Assembly: GCF_001730295.1 (NCBI RefSeq)
Contig: NZ_MIKA01000048.1
Coordinates: 98,886-162,885, forward strand
Length of the DNA: 64,000 nucleotides
Direction of reading: 5' to 3'
Source of the DNA: Enterococcus plantarum
Lineage (GTDB): Bacteria; Bacillota; Bacilli; Lactobacillales; Enterococcaceae
A program made the position numbers and the translations under genes. The notes below the pieces were generated by a model. That model saw only the letters and a program-made list of their open reading frames with translations, searched no databases and was not told the origin of the DNA. Positions 1 through 6,567 of the stretch are shown piece after piece (position 1 is the stretch's first letter; the number at the start of each line of letters is the position of its first letter).

Positions 1-2
1 AA

Positions 3-428
3 CCAACATTTGAGGTTGGGGAGTATTACGCAGAGGAAGAGGCGAACTTTATCTTTAAAGCGCTTGAAATTAATGATGGGACTATCAAAGTTTTAGAATT
101 GGACACATGGTTTTATAAATTAAAAGAGGGTGCATTTAATTTAGATTCAACTTTTGCGAAAGAAGCTAAACCAGCCACCGCCGAACAGATAGCAACGTTT
201 AAGCGTGCTGAGCAGTTTGCTGCTAAAGGGCGTAAGTTGGATGAGTTTCGGGTGGGGGATAAAGTTTTTCACTCTGACGGATCAAAAGGGAAAATTGTTG
301 AAATCAGAGGGAAAGAGCTGATTATTATTTTCAAATATCAAAAATACAGTTTTAGAGAATTCCAGTATAAAGATTTTGAATTAATCCAAACAGCCGAAGA
401 ACTGCAAGGTTGCAATCATGAAATATAA
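3..428 (+). CDS. phage protein of unknown function, 5' end cut by window
   Basis: The reading frame is open from base 3 (PTFEVGEYYAEEEANF...) through the TTG at 99, so the true start lies off the left edge and the often-predicted TTG start is unlikely. The visible 141 residues have a charged helical middle (residues about 60-80) and a C-terminal beta-rich part with a KVFHSDGSKGKIVEI stretch that resembles small KOW/SH3-like barrels. It overlaps the next gene by 11 bp, so it is part of the same operon. I do not recognise a named family. Confidence 0.6.
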   Translation, partial: PTFEVGEYYAEEEANFIFKALEINDGTIKVLELDTWFYKLKEGAFNLDSTFAKEAKPATAEQIATFKRAEQFAAKGRKLDEFRVGDKVFHSDGSKGKIVEIRGKELIIIFKYQKYSFREFQYKDFELIQTAEELQGCNHEI

Positions 429-615
429 AGTTACTTTAAAAAGTGAAACAGTTATTGAAATAGATGCTTATGATGAAGATGAAGCAATAAAAACCGCTAT
501 TTACTATCCAATGTATGGCAGAACAGAAAACATGGTAACGATCAGTGATAAAAATACGGCATTTGCCGAAGAACTTCAGGAGGTAGAGGATGGCGAATCA
601 AATAAAAGTAGTTAA
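418..615 (+). CDS. small phage protein, unknown
   Basis: A 65-residue acidic protein beginning MKYKVTLKSETVIEIDA, with the pattern 'beta strand, DAYDEDEAIKTA helix' seen in many small phage proteins whose genes sit between the replication and packaging modules. The start overlaps the end of the preceding gene (11 bp), and its own end overlaps the next gene by 26 bp, which carries the next ribosome binding site (GGAGGTAGAGG). No catalytic or binding motif is visible. Function unknown. Confidence 0.6.
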   Translation: MKYKVTLKSETVIEIDAYDEDEAIKTAIYYPMYGRTENMVTISDKNTAFAEELQEVEDGESNKSS

Positions 616-874
616 AGATGCCGAAGTCAAGATATTTAAAAATCAACAACAAGTTGCGGACTTTTTAGGAGCGACTAAGCAAGCAGTTAGTAAAGCGATG
701 CGTAAAGGTCATGAGTGCCAAGGCGCAAAGTTGTCTGTACTCTATTATAAATGTGCTTATACTGACAAATCAAAGAGTCTAATTATTGATGGCAAGCTCA
801 TTGGAACATATGAAAAAATACAACGTAAAAATGGCAATGTGTTTTTAACTGGATTTAACGAAAGGAATGAGTAG
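590..874 (+). CDS. small phage protein with possible helix-turn-helix
   Basis: 94 residues. Residues about 18-40 (NQQQVADFLGATKQAVSKAM) have the spacing of a helix-turn-helix in which a Q-V-S/A-K recognition helix follows a short turn, so DNA binding is plausible. The C-terminal half contains no clear motif. A strong ribosome binding site (CAGGAGGTAGAGG) precedes the ATG. It lies inside the dense array of small overlapping phage genes and may be a regulator or a counter-defence protein; neither is shown. Confidence 0.6.
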   Translation: MANQIKVVKDAEVKIFKNQQQVADFLGATKQAVSKAMRKGHECQGAKLSVLYYKCAYTDKSKSLIIDGKLIGTYEKIQRKNGNVFLTGFNERNE

Positions 875-876
875 GA

Positions 877-1269
877 ATGCAAGCAAATTTATCAAGAGTA
901 AATATTTATCTAGTAGATGATTGCGACTTAGTAGCTGCAGTCAGCGAAGAACAAGCTATGCAATGGTCAAAAAATGAATATGGTGATGAGGAATGTGGAG
1001 TCACTGCATTTGTAATTGATGGAACAAAAAAATATGTAGCAGAACAAGATAGTGATGTTAGTGATCAAGAGAAATTAGACTATTTAAGATTGAATTTTGG
1101 GCGTACTCATAAATTGCATGAGCCGTTAAAAGCAGGAGACAAAGAAGTAATGATTACTAAGACTTTTGAATTCTACTACAGATACTCAATGCAACAAGAA
1201 CTCGAAAATCGTTTTAAGGATAAAACGTTAGCAGAAGTACCATTTTTATTAGCATCAACTGAATATTAA
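877..1269 (+). CDS. phage protein, unknown
   Basis: 130-residue acidic protein (MQANLSRVNIYLVDDCDL...). The N-terminal part 'YLVDDCDLVAAVSEEQAMQW' resembles the small phage proteins that start with a beta strand followed by a helix aligned with residues of a 'DE/EA' repeat, a type found in many enterococcal and listerial phages without assigned function. It starts 2 bp after the previous stop with AAAGGAATGAG upstream as ribosome binding site. No enzymatic motif. Confidence 0.6.
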   Translation: MQANLSRVNIYLVDDCDLVAAVSEEQAMQWSKNEYGDEECGVTAFVIDGTKKYVAEQDSDVSDQEKLDYLRLNFGRTHKLHEPLKAGDKEVMITKTFEFYYRYSMQQELENRFKDKTLAEVPFLLASTEY

Positions 1270-1289
1270 TTCAAGAAAGGAGTGGAGAT

Positions 1290-1610
1290 TTGTCGGCCGA
1301 CACTAAAAAGCTTTTTACTCCTTTGTGATTAAAGATGTACGAACTCATTGAATTATACAATACAGATAAAACTCATGTCGAAATAGATGCAGTAAACCAA
1401 AAAGAAAACGGTTCTACTACAGACGGTAATTTGTATTCTTACACGATTTACTTAATAGATAATAGTTCAGGTGATCCAATCAATATGGTGTCAGTCGAAA
1501 AATTTAACTCATATGAGATTGGCTTTGTGATCGATTATTTCGATAAACATTTGAAAAAACGAGACAAAGGCAAGAGGACGGTTGCTGTTAGATTGGATGG
1601 TGATAGCTGA
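1290..1610 (+). pseudogene. small phage gene interrupted by TGA near its start (or restarted at 1335)
   Basis: ATG 1335 gives a 91-residue protein (MYELIELYNTDKTHVEIDA...) but has only a weak ribosome binding site. In the same frame, TTG at 1290 stands behind a strong site (AAAGGAGTGGAG) and reads MSADTKKLFTPL, then TGA (1326-1328), then LKMYELIEL. The simplest reading is a gene whose first codons were cut off by a nonsense change, with translation now restarting at 1335. It may equally be a short leader peptide. The C-terminal part is intact and ends with DGDS, four bases before the next gene's frame begins. Confidence 0.45.
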
Positions 1611-2077
1611 TGAAAAAAATACTAGATGCCTGTTGTGGCAGTCGTATGTTTTGGTATGACAAACAAAATAAAGATGTCCTGTACATGGATAACCGACAAC
1701 TAGATGATACTCTCTGCGATGGTCGATCATTAAAGGTTGAGCCTGATGTGGTAGCAGACTTTAGGTTCATGCCGTTTGATGATAATAGCTTTTATCATGT
1801 GGTATTTGATCCACCACATTTAATCAAAGCGGGTGAAAGTAGTTGGTTGGCCAAGAAATATGGAAAGCTTGACGAATCGAATTGGAAAAGCGATATCAAA
1901 CAAGGTTTTGACGAGTGTATGAGAGTACTTAAGACTAACGGTACACTTGTTTTTAAGTGGAACGAGGACCAGATAAAACTAGCTGAGATTTTAAAGGTGA
2001 TTGATTACGAACCACTTTACGGCAACAAAAGAGCGAAAACTCATTGGATTGTATTTATGAAAGCAGGTGATAGCTGA
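1610..2077 (+). CDS. phage SAM-dependent methyltransferase-like protein
   Basis: 155 residues, a compact class I methyltransferase fold. The N-terminal DACCGSRMFWYD is a modified motif I (SAM binding), D-N-R at the end of strand 2 (residues about 27-29) and DPPHL at about residue 64 is the motif IV (D-P-P-H/W/Y) of amino-group methyltransferases. Such short stand-alone proteins occur in many Gram-positive phages and are usually annotated as DNA N-methyltransferase or 'SAM-dependent methyltransferase'. No target recognition domain is visible, so the substrate is uncertain. Starts at the ATGA overlap with the previous gene and shares the recurring GGTGATAGCTGATG junction. Confidence 0.75.
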   Translation: MKKILDACCGSRMFWYDKQNKDVLYMDNRQLDDTLCDGRSLKVEPDVVADFRFMPFDDNSFYHVVFDPPHLIKAGESSWLAKKYGKLDESNWKSDIKQGFDECMRVLKTNGTLVFKWNEDQIKLAEILKVIDYEPLYGNKRAKTHWIVFMKAGDS

Positions 2078-2280
2078 TGTACGCAATTCGAAACAAAAAA
2101 ACAAAGAAACGGGTTTGTGGCACAGACTATAGATGTGATCCAAGAAAACAACGAACAAGTTTTGATCGTGCGCTAACCTATGAACATATAGAAAGCGCAG
2201 AGATTGATTTTATGGTCAGAGGATGCGGGAAAGATTATAAAATTGTACCTGTGAAGTTAGAGGTGATAGCTGATGTGTGA
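2077..2280 (+). CDS. small basic phage protein, unknown
   Basis: 67 residues, rich in Lys and Arg at the N terminus (MYAIRNKKTKKRVCGTDYR). No motif of known function. The start codon overlaps the preceding stop, and the end carries the third copy of the GGTGATAGCTGATG junction that also supplies the ribosome binding site of the next gene. Probably expressed as part of the polycistronic early/middle transcript. Confidence 0.55.
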   Translation: MYAIRNKKTKKRVCGTDYRCDPRKQRTSFDRALTYEHIESAEIDFMVRGCGKDYKIVPVKLEVIADV

Positions 2281-2479
2281 GTATTGTAGAGGTAACAGTT
2301 TTATAGACAACGAGCCATTGATTAAGTTTGATGAAAGCGAAGATTTAAAGGACACAGTAAAAGTTTATGCAACAAGTGATGGTAAATTATTTCTCCATAA
2401 CGATTATGGGGCAATCATGACGAATATCGAATTCTGCCCAATGTGCGGCAGAAAGCTAGAGGAGGTAAGCGATGATTAA
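2273..2479 (+). CDS. small phage zinc-ribbon-like protein
   Basis: 68 residues with two Cys pairs, CEYC at the N terminus and CPMCGRKL near the C terminus; this arrangement is that of a zinc ribbon or rubredoxin-like knuckle. Proteins with the same ending (FCPMCGRKL) are common in phages of Firmicutes and remain without assigned function. Zinc binding is a reasonable inference. Overlaps both neighbours by 8 bp. Confidence 0.6.
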   Translation: MCEYCRGNSFIDNEPLIKFDESEDLKDTVKVYATSDGKLFLHNDYGAIMTNIEFCPMCGRKLEEVSDD

Positions 2480-2678
2480 AAAAGGCGAAAAAGTAAAATA
2501 TATCGGAACAGGGGTACGTAAATATACTGGTCAACTACTAGAAGTAAAGTCTGTCGGTAAGAATTGTGTGATCCTGTATTTCCCCAAAGCCGACAGACAT
2601 CAAGTGGCGATTGAGAATGGCGGGATTTGGAAACAAGACTCTTTGCTGTGTAGACATAGCGAGGTGGTAGAGGTATGA
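2472..2678 (+). CDS. small phage protein, unknown
   Basis: 68 residues, beginning MIKKGEKVKYIGTGVRKYTGQLLEV, which predicts a small beta barrel (SH3/KOW-like spacing of K-V and G residues). AGGAGGTAAGCG upstream is a strong ribosome binding site. The stop overlaps the start of the following 47-codon gene. No function assigned. Confidence 0.55.
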   Translation: MIKKGEKVKYIGTGVRKYTGQLLEVKSVGKNCVILYFPKADRHQVAIENGGIWKQDSLLCRHSEVVEV

Positions 2679-2818
2679 AAACTTACAAACTAATTTGCAA
2701 ATCACACAAGGGTGACTTTGGGACACTGACACTTGAACAGTCAACTAGAAAGGCAGCTATCAAGTGGGCTATGGAGTGCAAAGCGGTTCAGAAAGTTGTT
2801 AAAGTACAGGAGGGATAA
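2675..2818 (+). CDS. very small phage protein, 47 residues
   Basis: ATG at 2675 overlaps the previous stop (GTATGA), and the frame stays open to TAA at 2816-2818, reading MKTYKLICKSHKGDFGTLTL and ending KVVKVQEG. It is preceded by a ribosome binding site (GAGGTGGTAGAGGT) and its own 3' end (GGAGGGATAA) is the binding site of the next gene, so it fits exactly into the overlapping gene chain. Basic, one conserved-looking Cys pair; function unknown. Confidence 0.55.
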   Translation: MKTYKLICKSHKGDFGTLTLEQSTRKAAIKWAMECKAVQKVVKVQEG

Positions 2819-2820
2819 CG

Positions 2821-3048
2821 ATGTACGGACCATATCCAGATAGATACCCAACGGTAATGAGTGATCTAATATATACAGGTATGACAGCAACACAAGCGAG
2901 TGAAAAGGTAGCCCGTCTTTTAAGCAGCGGGACAGTAGATCAAGTCCAGTGGCATGAATTACCTAAACAACCAGACTTTAAAACAAAAGGCGACAAACGC
3001 AACGGCACCATGAGCAGGCAGCAAGCGTTTGGTGGACTATTTAAATAA
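2821..3048 (+). CDS. small phage protein, unknown
   Basis: 75 residues starting MYGPYPDRYPTVMSDLIYTGMTATQASEKVARLL. The 'MTATQASEKVARLLSSGTV' part is a predicted helix. It ends at 3048 and GGAGGGAAATAG follows as the binding site for the next gene. No family recognised. Confidence 0.55.
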   Translation: MYGPYPDRYPTVMSDLIYTGMTATQASEKVARLLSSGTVDQVQWHELPKQPDFKTKGDKRNGTMSRQQAFGGLFK

Positions 3049-3064
3049 TGCAGGAGGGAAATAG

Positions 3065-3328
3065 ATGACGACTTATTTTGTGATGGTAGTGTTAGTGGTT
3101 GTGTCGTTTGCTGCAGGAGTTAATATTGCTTTTAATATAGAGCGGAAACTAATGACTAAAATTTTTGAAATGTTAGAACTGCATTTAGATGATTGTTCAG
3201 ACGCTATTACTGAGTTGCAAAAAGCATATAAAGACAATGAATATATCAAAGGTAATCGAAGTGCTGTAATTGCTATAAAAGATTATGTGTTAGATATTAA
3301 GAAAATCTATTTAGATAGAAAGGGGTAG
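3065..3328 (+). CDS. small membrane-anchored phage protein
   Basis: 87 residues. Residues about 3-25 (TYFVMVVLVVVSFAAGVNIAF) form one membrane segment, followed by a soluble helical tail with Asp/Glu and Lys. The topology would place the tail in the cytoplasm if the positive-inside rule holds (NIERKLMTK follows the segment). Starts after AGGAGGGAAATAG. Function unknown; sits directly before the late regulator. Confidence 0.55.
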   Translation: MTTYFVMVVLVVVSFAAGVNIAFNIERKLMTKIFEMLELHLDDCSDAITELQKAYKDNEYIKGNRSAVIAIKDYVLDIKKIYLDRKG

Positions 3329-3332
3329 CGAA

Positions 3333-3827
3333 TTGAATCAAATTACAGAATTATCAGAAGAGCAATTAAAAACACTTGCAAAAGAAATTAATAACCTCGC
3401 TAGACAGGATAGGGAAGATGAGAAGCGAAGATTAGTGAGTAACGCTTATCACAACACAAGAATGCTTCTTCGGAACTACAATAAATTAAAGAAACACTGT
3501 GAGATCGTAGACGAACAAGTTTCATCAGAATTAGGTACTTTATGGAGCGATTGGAGATTTGATCTTGATTCGCTACTAGAACATAAAGCCAAAACTGTAA
3601 AATTGATGAATCATGTCGATAGAGCTTTAGAGGCATACAAAATCTTAGACCCAATAAAATATGATGTACTGGCAAATAAATATTTTAGATTTAACTCAAT
3701 GTCCGACGAGCTTATAGGCAGTAAATACGATGTAGACCGCCGCACAATAAAAAGATGGGAAGATAAAGGTGTAGAAGACTTATCTATAATGGTGTTTGGG
3801 GTCGATGTTATATTTAATAAATTGTAA
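3333..3827 (+). CDS. arpU: ArpU-family late transcription regulator
   Basis: 164 residues, TTG start behind AAAGGGGTAG. Its size, its position as the last gene before packaging, and the C-terminal sequence 'YFRFNSMSDELIGSKYDVDRRTIKRWEDKGVEDL' (helix-turn-helix of the sigma-70 region 4 type) fit the ArpU/RinA group of phage regulators that switch on late genes in Gram-positive phages. The N-terminal half is a charged coiled-coil-like region. It would act on a promoter before the packaging genes; a good promoter sits at 4072-4101, though no ArpU site can be defined from sequence alone. Confidence 0.8.
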   Translation: MNQITELSEEQLKTLAKEINNLARQDREDEKRRLVSNAYHNTRMLLRNYNKLKKHCEIVDEQVSSELGTLWSDWRFDLDSLLEHKAKTVKLMNHVDRALEAYKILDPIKYDVLANKYFRFNSMSDELIGSKYDVDRRTIKRWEDKGVEDLSIMVFGVDVIFNKL

Positions 3828-3973
3828 ATGTCCAAATGATGCCCCACAATGGTACATTGATAATGGTATATTGATATTATGAAATATTAAGATAAACCAC
3901 CTATAGCAAAGAATTACACACATCTTTCCCAAATTATGACAAGAGCTGATTACTGCTGTAGGTAGTTTATAAT

Positions 3974-4059
3974 CACTCACAGGCTAACAACAAAAAACTA
4001 AAAATAAGGATGGTGAATACTCTCCCTCATAGAGTTTATTTCATTCTTGCCTGTGGGTG
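3974..4059 (+). ncRNA. candidate structured RNA, 86 nt
   Basis: Arms CACTCACAGGC (3974-3984) and GCCTGTGGGTG (4049-4059) pair over 11 bp with one G-T pair. Inside, ACTCT/AGAGT (4019-4023, 4031-4035) forms a second hairpin with a 7-base loop. The outer stem is followed by TTTT. It may be a terminator with a large loop or a regulatory RNA; no known family is recognised. Confidence 0.3.
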
Positions 4060-4071
4060 TTTTAACATTAA

Positions 4072-4101
4072 TTGAATAAGATTATATAAATCTGATATAA
4101 T
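4072..4101 (+). promoter_or_regulatory. promoter before the DUF4352 gene
   Basis: TTGAAT at 4072-4077 and TATAAT at 4096-4101 with an 18-bp spacer. The ribosome binding site GAGGTG of the gene starting at 4119 begins a few bases after the likely start point, giving a very short leader. Confidence 0.6.
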
Positions 4102-4118
4102 GCTTTCGAGGTGATTAT

Positions 4119-4583
4119 TTGAAAGGCGAAAAACAGAAAAGAATTTTAAAAATAGTTTTTGGGTTAATAGCTTTGTTAATAATTTGGTTACTTTTTGAAA
4201 ATCCGCGAAGTAATTCTCCTGTGAAGATAAGCGAGTCAGTTACTCTGGATGGTATAAGCTATACTATTGATAGCTACAAAATTAAAGAAAGAGATTACGG
4301 TGAGAGATCAGATATTATTTTAAAGGTGAGATTTAAAAATATTTCTAATCATCCCCAAACTACAACTGGTTACCCTTTTAATCTTAAGATAGGTGATCAA
4401 ACTTTCAAACCATCAAGTGAAAGGTCTAGGGTAGCAAACGGTAACAATGTTTATTTTAGTTCAGAACTAAATCCGGAACAAGAACAAAGTTTAAATGTAG
4501 TTTTTGATGTAACAAATAATCAAGCAGCAGAAACACCTATTAAAGCTGTTCACAAGAATCAAGAATTTTTATTGACTGATTGA
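4119..4583 (+). CDS. DUF4352-like membrane-anchored protein
   Basis: 154 residues from a TTG start (GAGGTG eight bases upstream). Residues about 9-27 form a single membrane segment (ILKIVFGLIALLIIWLLF); the rest is an extracellular immunoglobulin-like beta domain with the DUF4352/telokin-like features 'LDGISYTIDSYKI' and 'LKVRFKNISNHPQTTTGYPFNLKIGDQ'. Such proteins are common in Firmicutes and sometimes carried by phages as morons; the ligand is unknown. It has its own promoter and terminator, which supports independent expression from the prophage. Confidence 0.65.
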   Translation: MKGEKQKRILKIVFGLIALLIIWLLFENPRSNSPVKISESVTLDGISYTIDSYKIKERDYGERSDIILKVRFKNISNHPQTTTGYPFNLKIGDQTFKPSSERSRVANGNNVYFSSELNPEQEQSLNVVFDVTNNQAAETPIKAVHKNQEFLLTD

Positions 4584-4597
4584 ATTATAAAACAAAC

Positions 4598-4629
4598 AAG
4601 GAGACAGCTTGACGGCTATCTCCTTTTCT
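4598..4629. terminator. intrinsic terminator, possibly bidirectional
   Basis: AAGGAGA-C-AGC (4598-4608) pairs with GCT-A-TCTCCTT with one mismatch, followed by TTTTCTT. It lies 15 bases after the DUF4352 stop. The same stem contains the stop codon of a possible minus-strand small gene. Confidence 0.6.
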
Positions 4630-4747
4630 TGTGCTTTGGTTTATACTGCTTATCCTTATGACGGTGATAGATATCATGCAGTATATTAATCATGGATAAA
4701 GTTTTAAACAGTATATCTAATATGATGATGCCTCCTACGGCATGCAA
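4616..4747 (-). CDS. candidate 43-residue membrane peptide gene on the minus strand
   Basis: On the minus strand TTG at 4747 opens MHAVGGIIILDILFKTLSMI and continues to TAG at 4616, ending in a strongly basic tail (HRHKDKQYKPKHKKRR). One hydrophobic segment followed by a basic end is the plan of small membrane toxins, but the start codon is weak, an AGGAGG inside the frame does not lie before a normal start codon, and no partner antisense RNA can be seen. It is the only reading in this 220-base gap that looks protein-like. Confidence 0.25.
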   Translation of the reverse strand: MHAVGGIIILDILFKTLSMINILHDIYHRHKDKQYKPKHKKRR

Positions 4748-4807
4748 ACAAAGTATTCCAGTAGTAAGTATATCATAATCAACTATAAAGAAAGGTGGTG
4801 ATGGAAA

Positions 4808-5263
4808 ATGAGTGGATTAAATCCAAGACAACAGGCTTTTGCTGATGAGTACATCATCACGGGGAATGCTTATCAATCAGCTTTGAAAGCTGGTTACAAA
4901 GAAAACTATGCAAAGAATGCTCAAGAGAAATTGGTGGAAAAAGGTGGAAAGGTATCTGAGTACATCAAAAACAAATTAAAAGAGGTTCAGATTGAGCGTC
5001 ATTTAACGATGGAAGAAGCGTTGGCAATCACAGCATCAATCGCAAAAGGTGAGCCTCAGTCGTTCGTTGTTAGACAAAGAGATCCTGATACTAAAGAAAT
5101 AATCGCTGAAGAAATAAACGAGTATTCAGCAGGATTTAAAGAACGGAACCAGGCACTAGAACACTTCTATAAAATCAATGCTGCATTTATTGACAAGCAG
5201 CAAGTTGAAATTTCCGAAGCTCCGACCTTCGTCGATGATATAAGTGGTGATGACGATGGTTAA
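4808..5263 (+). CDS. terS: terminase small subunit
   Basis: 151 residues. The opening 'LNPRQQAFADEYIITGNAYQSALKAGYKENYAKNAQEKLVE' is the DNA-binding domain of the Terminase_2 family (helix-turn-helix with N-A-x-x-A-x-x-x-A-G-Y). The middle 'MEEALAITASIAKGEPQSFV' and C terminus match the oligomerisation part and an acidic tail that contacts the large subunit. It recognises the packaging site on the phage concatemer. Start ATG follows AAAGGTGGTGATGG; the stop overlaps the large subunit gene. Confidence 0.9.
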   Translation: MSGLNPRQQAFADEYIITGNAYQSALKAGYKENYAKNAQEKLVEKGGKVSEYIKNKLKEVQIERHLTMEEALAITASIAKGEPQSFVVRQRDPDTKEIIAEEINEYSAGFKERNQALEHFYKINAAFIDKQQVEISEAPTFVDDISGDDDG

Positions 5264-6563
5264 AAAGCTATCCGAGTTGCTACCTAAACGATTTCATTCA
5301 GTCTGGAGAGCAACTCTCAATTCGGATATTTTAAACGTTATCTGCAAAGGCGGTCGTGGTTCAGGGAAGTCATCTGACATCGCACACATTATCACGCAGT
5401 TATTAATGCGCTACGCCATAAATGCAGTTGGTATTCGTTACGTTGACAATACGCTTGAACAATCACTCTACGAGCAAATGAAGTGGGCTATTGAGCAACA
5501 AGGAGTTACTCATCTATTTAAGTTTAATAAGTCACCATTGAGGATAACTTATATACCTCGCGGTAATTACATGATTTTCAGAGGAGCGCAGAATCCTGAA
5601 CGAATTAAATCGTTAAAAGATGCTAGGTTTCCATTTGCCATAGGCTGGATTGAGGAATTAGCGGAATTTAAGAATGAAGATGAAGTAACGACGATCACTA
5701 ACTCTCTGCTACGTGGAGAATTAGAAGATGGTCTTTTTTATAAGTTTTTCTACAGCTATAACCCGCCGAAAAGAAAACAATCATGGGTTAATAAAAAGTA
5801 CGAGACAAGCTTTCAACCTAAAAATACATTCGTACATCATTCTACTTATAGAGACAATCCTTATATATCTAAAGAGTTTCTCAATGAGGTAGAAGCGACT
5901 AGGGAACGCAATCATAGACGTGCTGAATGGGAATATGATGGTAAAGCGATTGGCTCTGGTGTAGTACCGTTTGATAACTTACAAGTCAAAGCTGGATCAA
6001 TCACAGATGATATGGTGGCTAACTTTGATAACATCCGAAATGCTGTCGATTTCGGTTATGCTACCGATCCACTGGCTTTTGTGCGCTGGCATTATGACAA
6101 GAAGAAAAATGGCATCTATGCAATTGATGAAATATATGGTGTTAAAATCAGCAATCGTGAGTTTTCTAAGAAATTAAGCGATAAAGGTTACCAGTCAGAT
6201 AGGATGTTTGCTGATTCTGCTGAGCCTAAATCTATTGCTGAGTTAGTAAATGAACATGGTATTAAAAAGATAACTGGTGTTAAGAAAGGTCCCGACTCAG
6301 TGGAATACGGGGAGGAATGGTTAGATGATTTAGATTTCATATGCATCGATCCACTAAGAACACCAAACATTGCCCGAGAGTTTGAAAACATTGATTATCA
6401 AACAGATAAAGATGGGAATCCTAAGCCGAGACTTGAGGATAAAGACAATCATACGATTGATGCAACACGTTATGCGTTTAGCGAGGATATGAAAAAACAA
6501 CCAGAACCAATAAACGTCAAGAAAACGATAGATACATTCAAGAAATTAGGATTAGGTAGGTGA
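5256..6563 (+). CDS. terL: terminase large subunit
   Basis: 435 residues from the ATG at 5256 (GTG 5244 and ATG 5250 in the same frame are alternatives; GGTGA directly precedes 5256). ATPase: Walker A GGRGSGKS at residues about 32-39 and Walker B with catalytic Glu in FAIGWIEELAEF at about 130. Nuclease: acidic clusters in NAVDFGYATDP, MFADSAEP and DNHTIDATRYAF, the three metal-binding sites of the RNase H-like domain. Length and sequence style fit the PBSX-type Terminase_3 family. It drives DNA into the prohead and makes the cutting ends. Confidence 0.95.
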   Translation: MVKKLSELLPKRFHSVWRATLNSDILNVICKGGRGSGKSSDIAHIITQLLMRYAINAVGIRYVDNTLEQSLYEQMKWAIEQQGVTHLFKFNKSPLRITYIPRGNYMIFRGAQNPERIKSLKDARFPFAIGWIEELAEFKNEDEVTTITNSLLRGELEDGLFYKFFYSYNPPKRKQSWVNKKYETSFQPKNTFVHHSTYRDNPYISKEFLNEVEATRERNHRRAEWEYDGKAIGSGVVPFDNLQVKAGSITDDMVANFDNIRNAVDFGYATDPLAFVRWHYDKKKNGIYAIDEIYGVKISNREFSKKLSDKGYQSDRMFADSAEPKSIAELVNEHGIKKITGVKKGPDSVEYGEEWLDDLDFICIDPLRTPNIAREFENIDYQTDKDGNPKPRLEDKDNHTIDATRYAFSEDMKKQPEPINVKKTIDTFKKLGLGR

Positions 6564-6567
6564 TTAA

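Larger units (their letters stand above)
3828..4118 (+). other. non-coding gap with structured segment between late regulator and packaging region
   Basis: 291 bases without a credible gene. Contains an 11-bp stem (3974-3984 with 4049-4059) enclosing a second small hairpin, then a sigma-A-like promoter. This is where a late promoter and its regulator site would be expected. Confidence 0.6.

Noticed and set aside
5971..6177. Extra plus-strand frame inside the terminase large subunit gene
   Set aside because: Out-of-frame shadow of terL; no start signals or family features.
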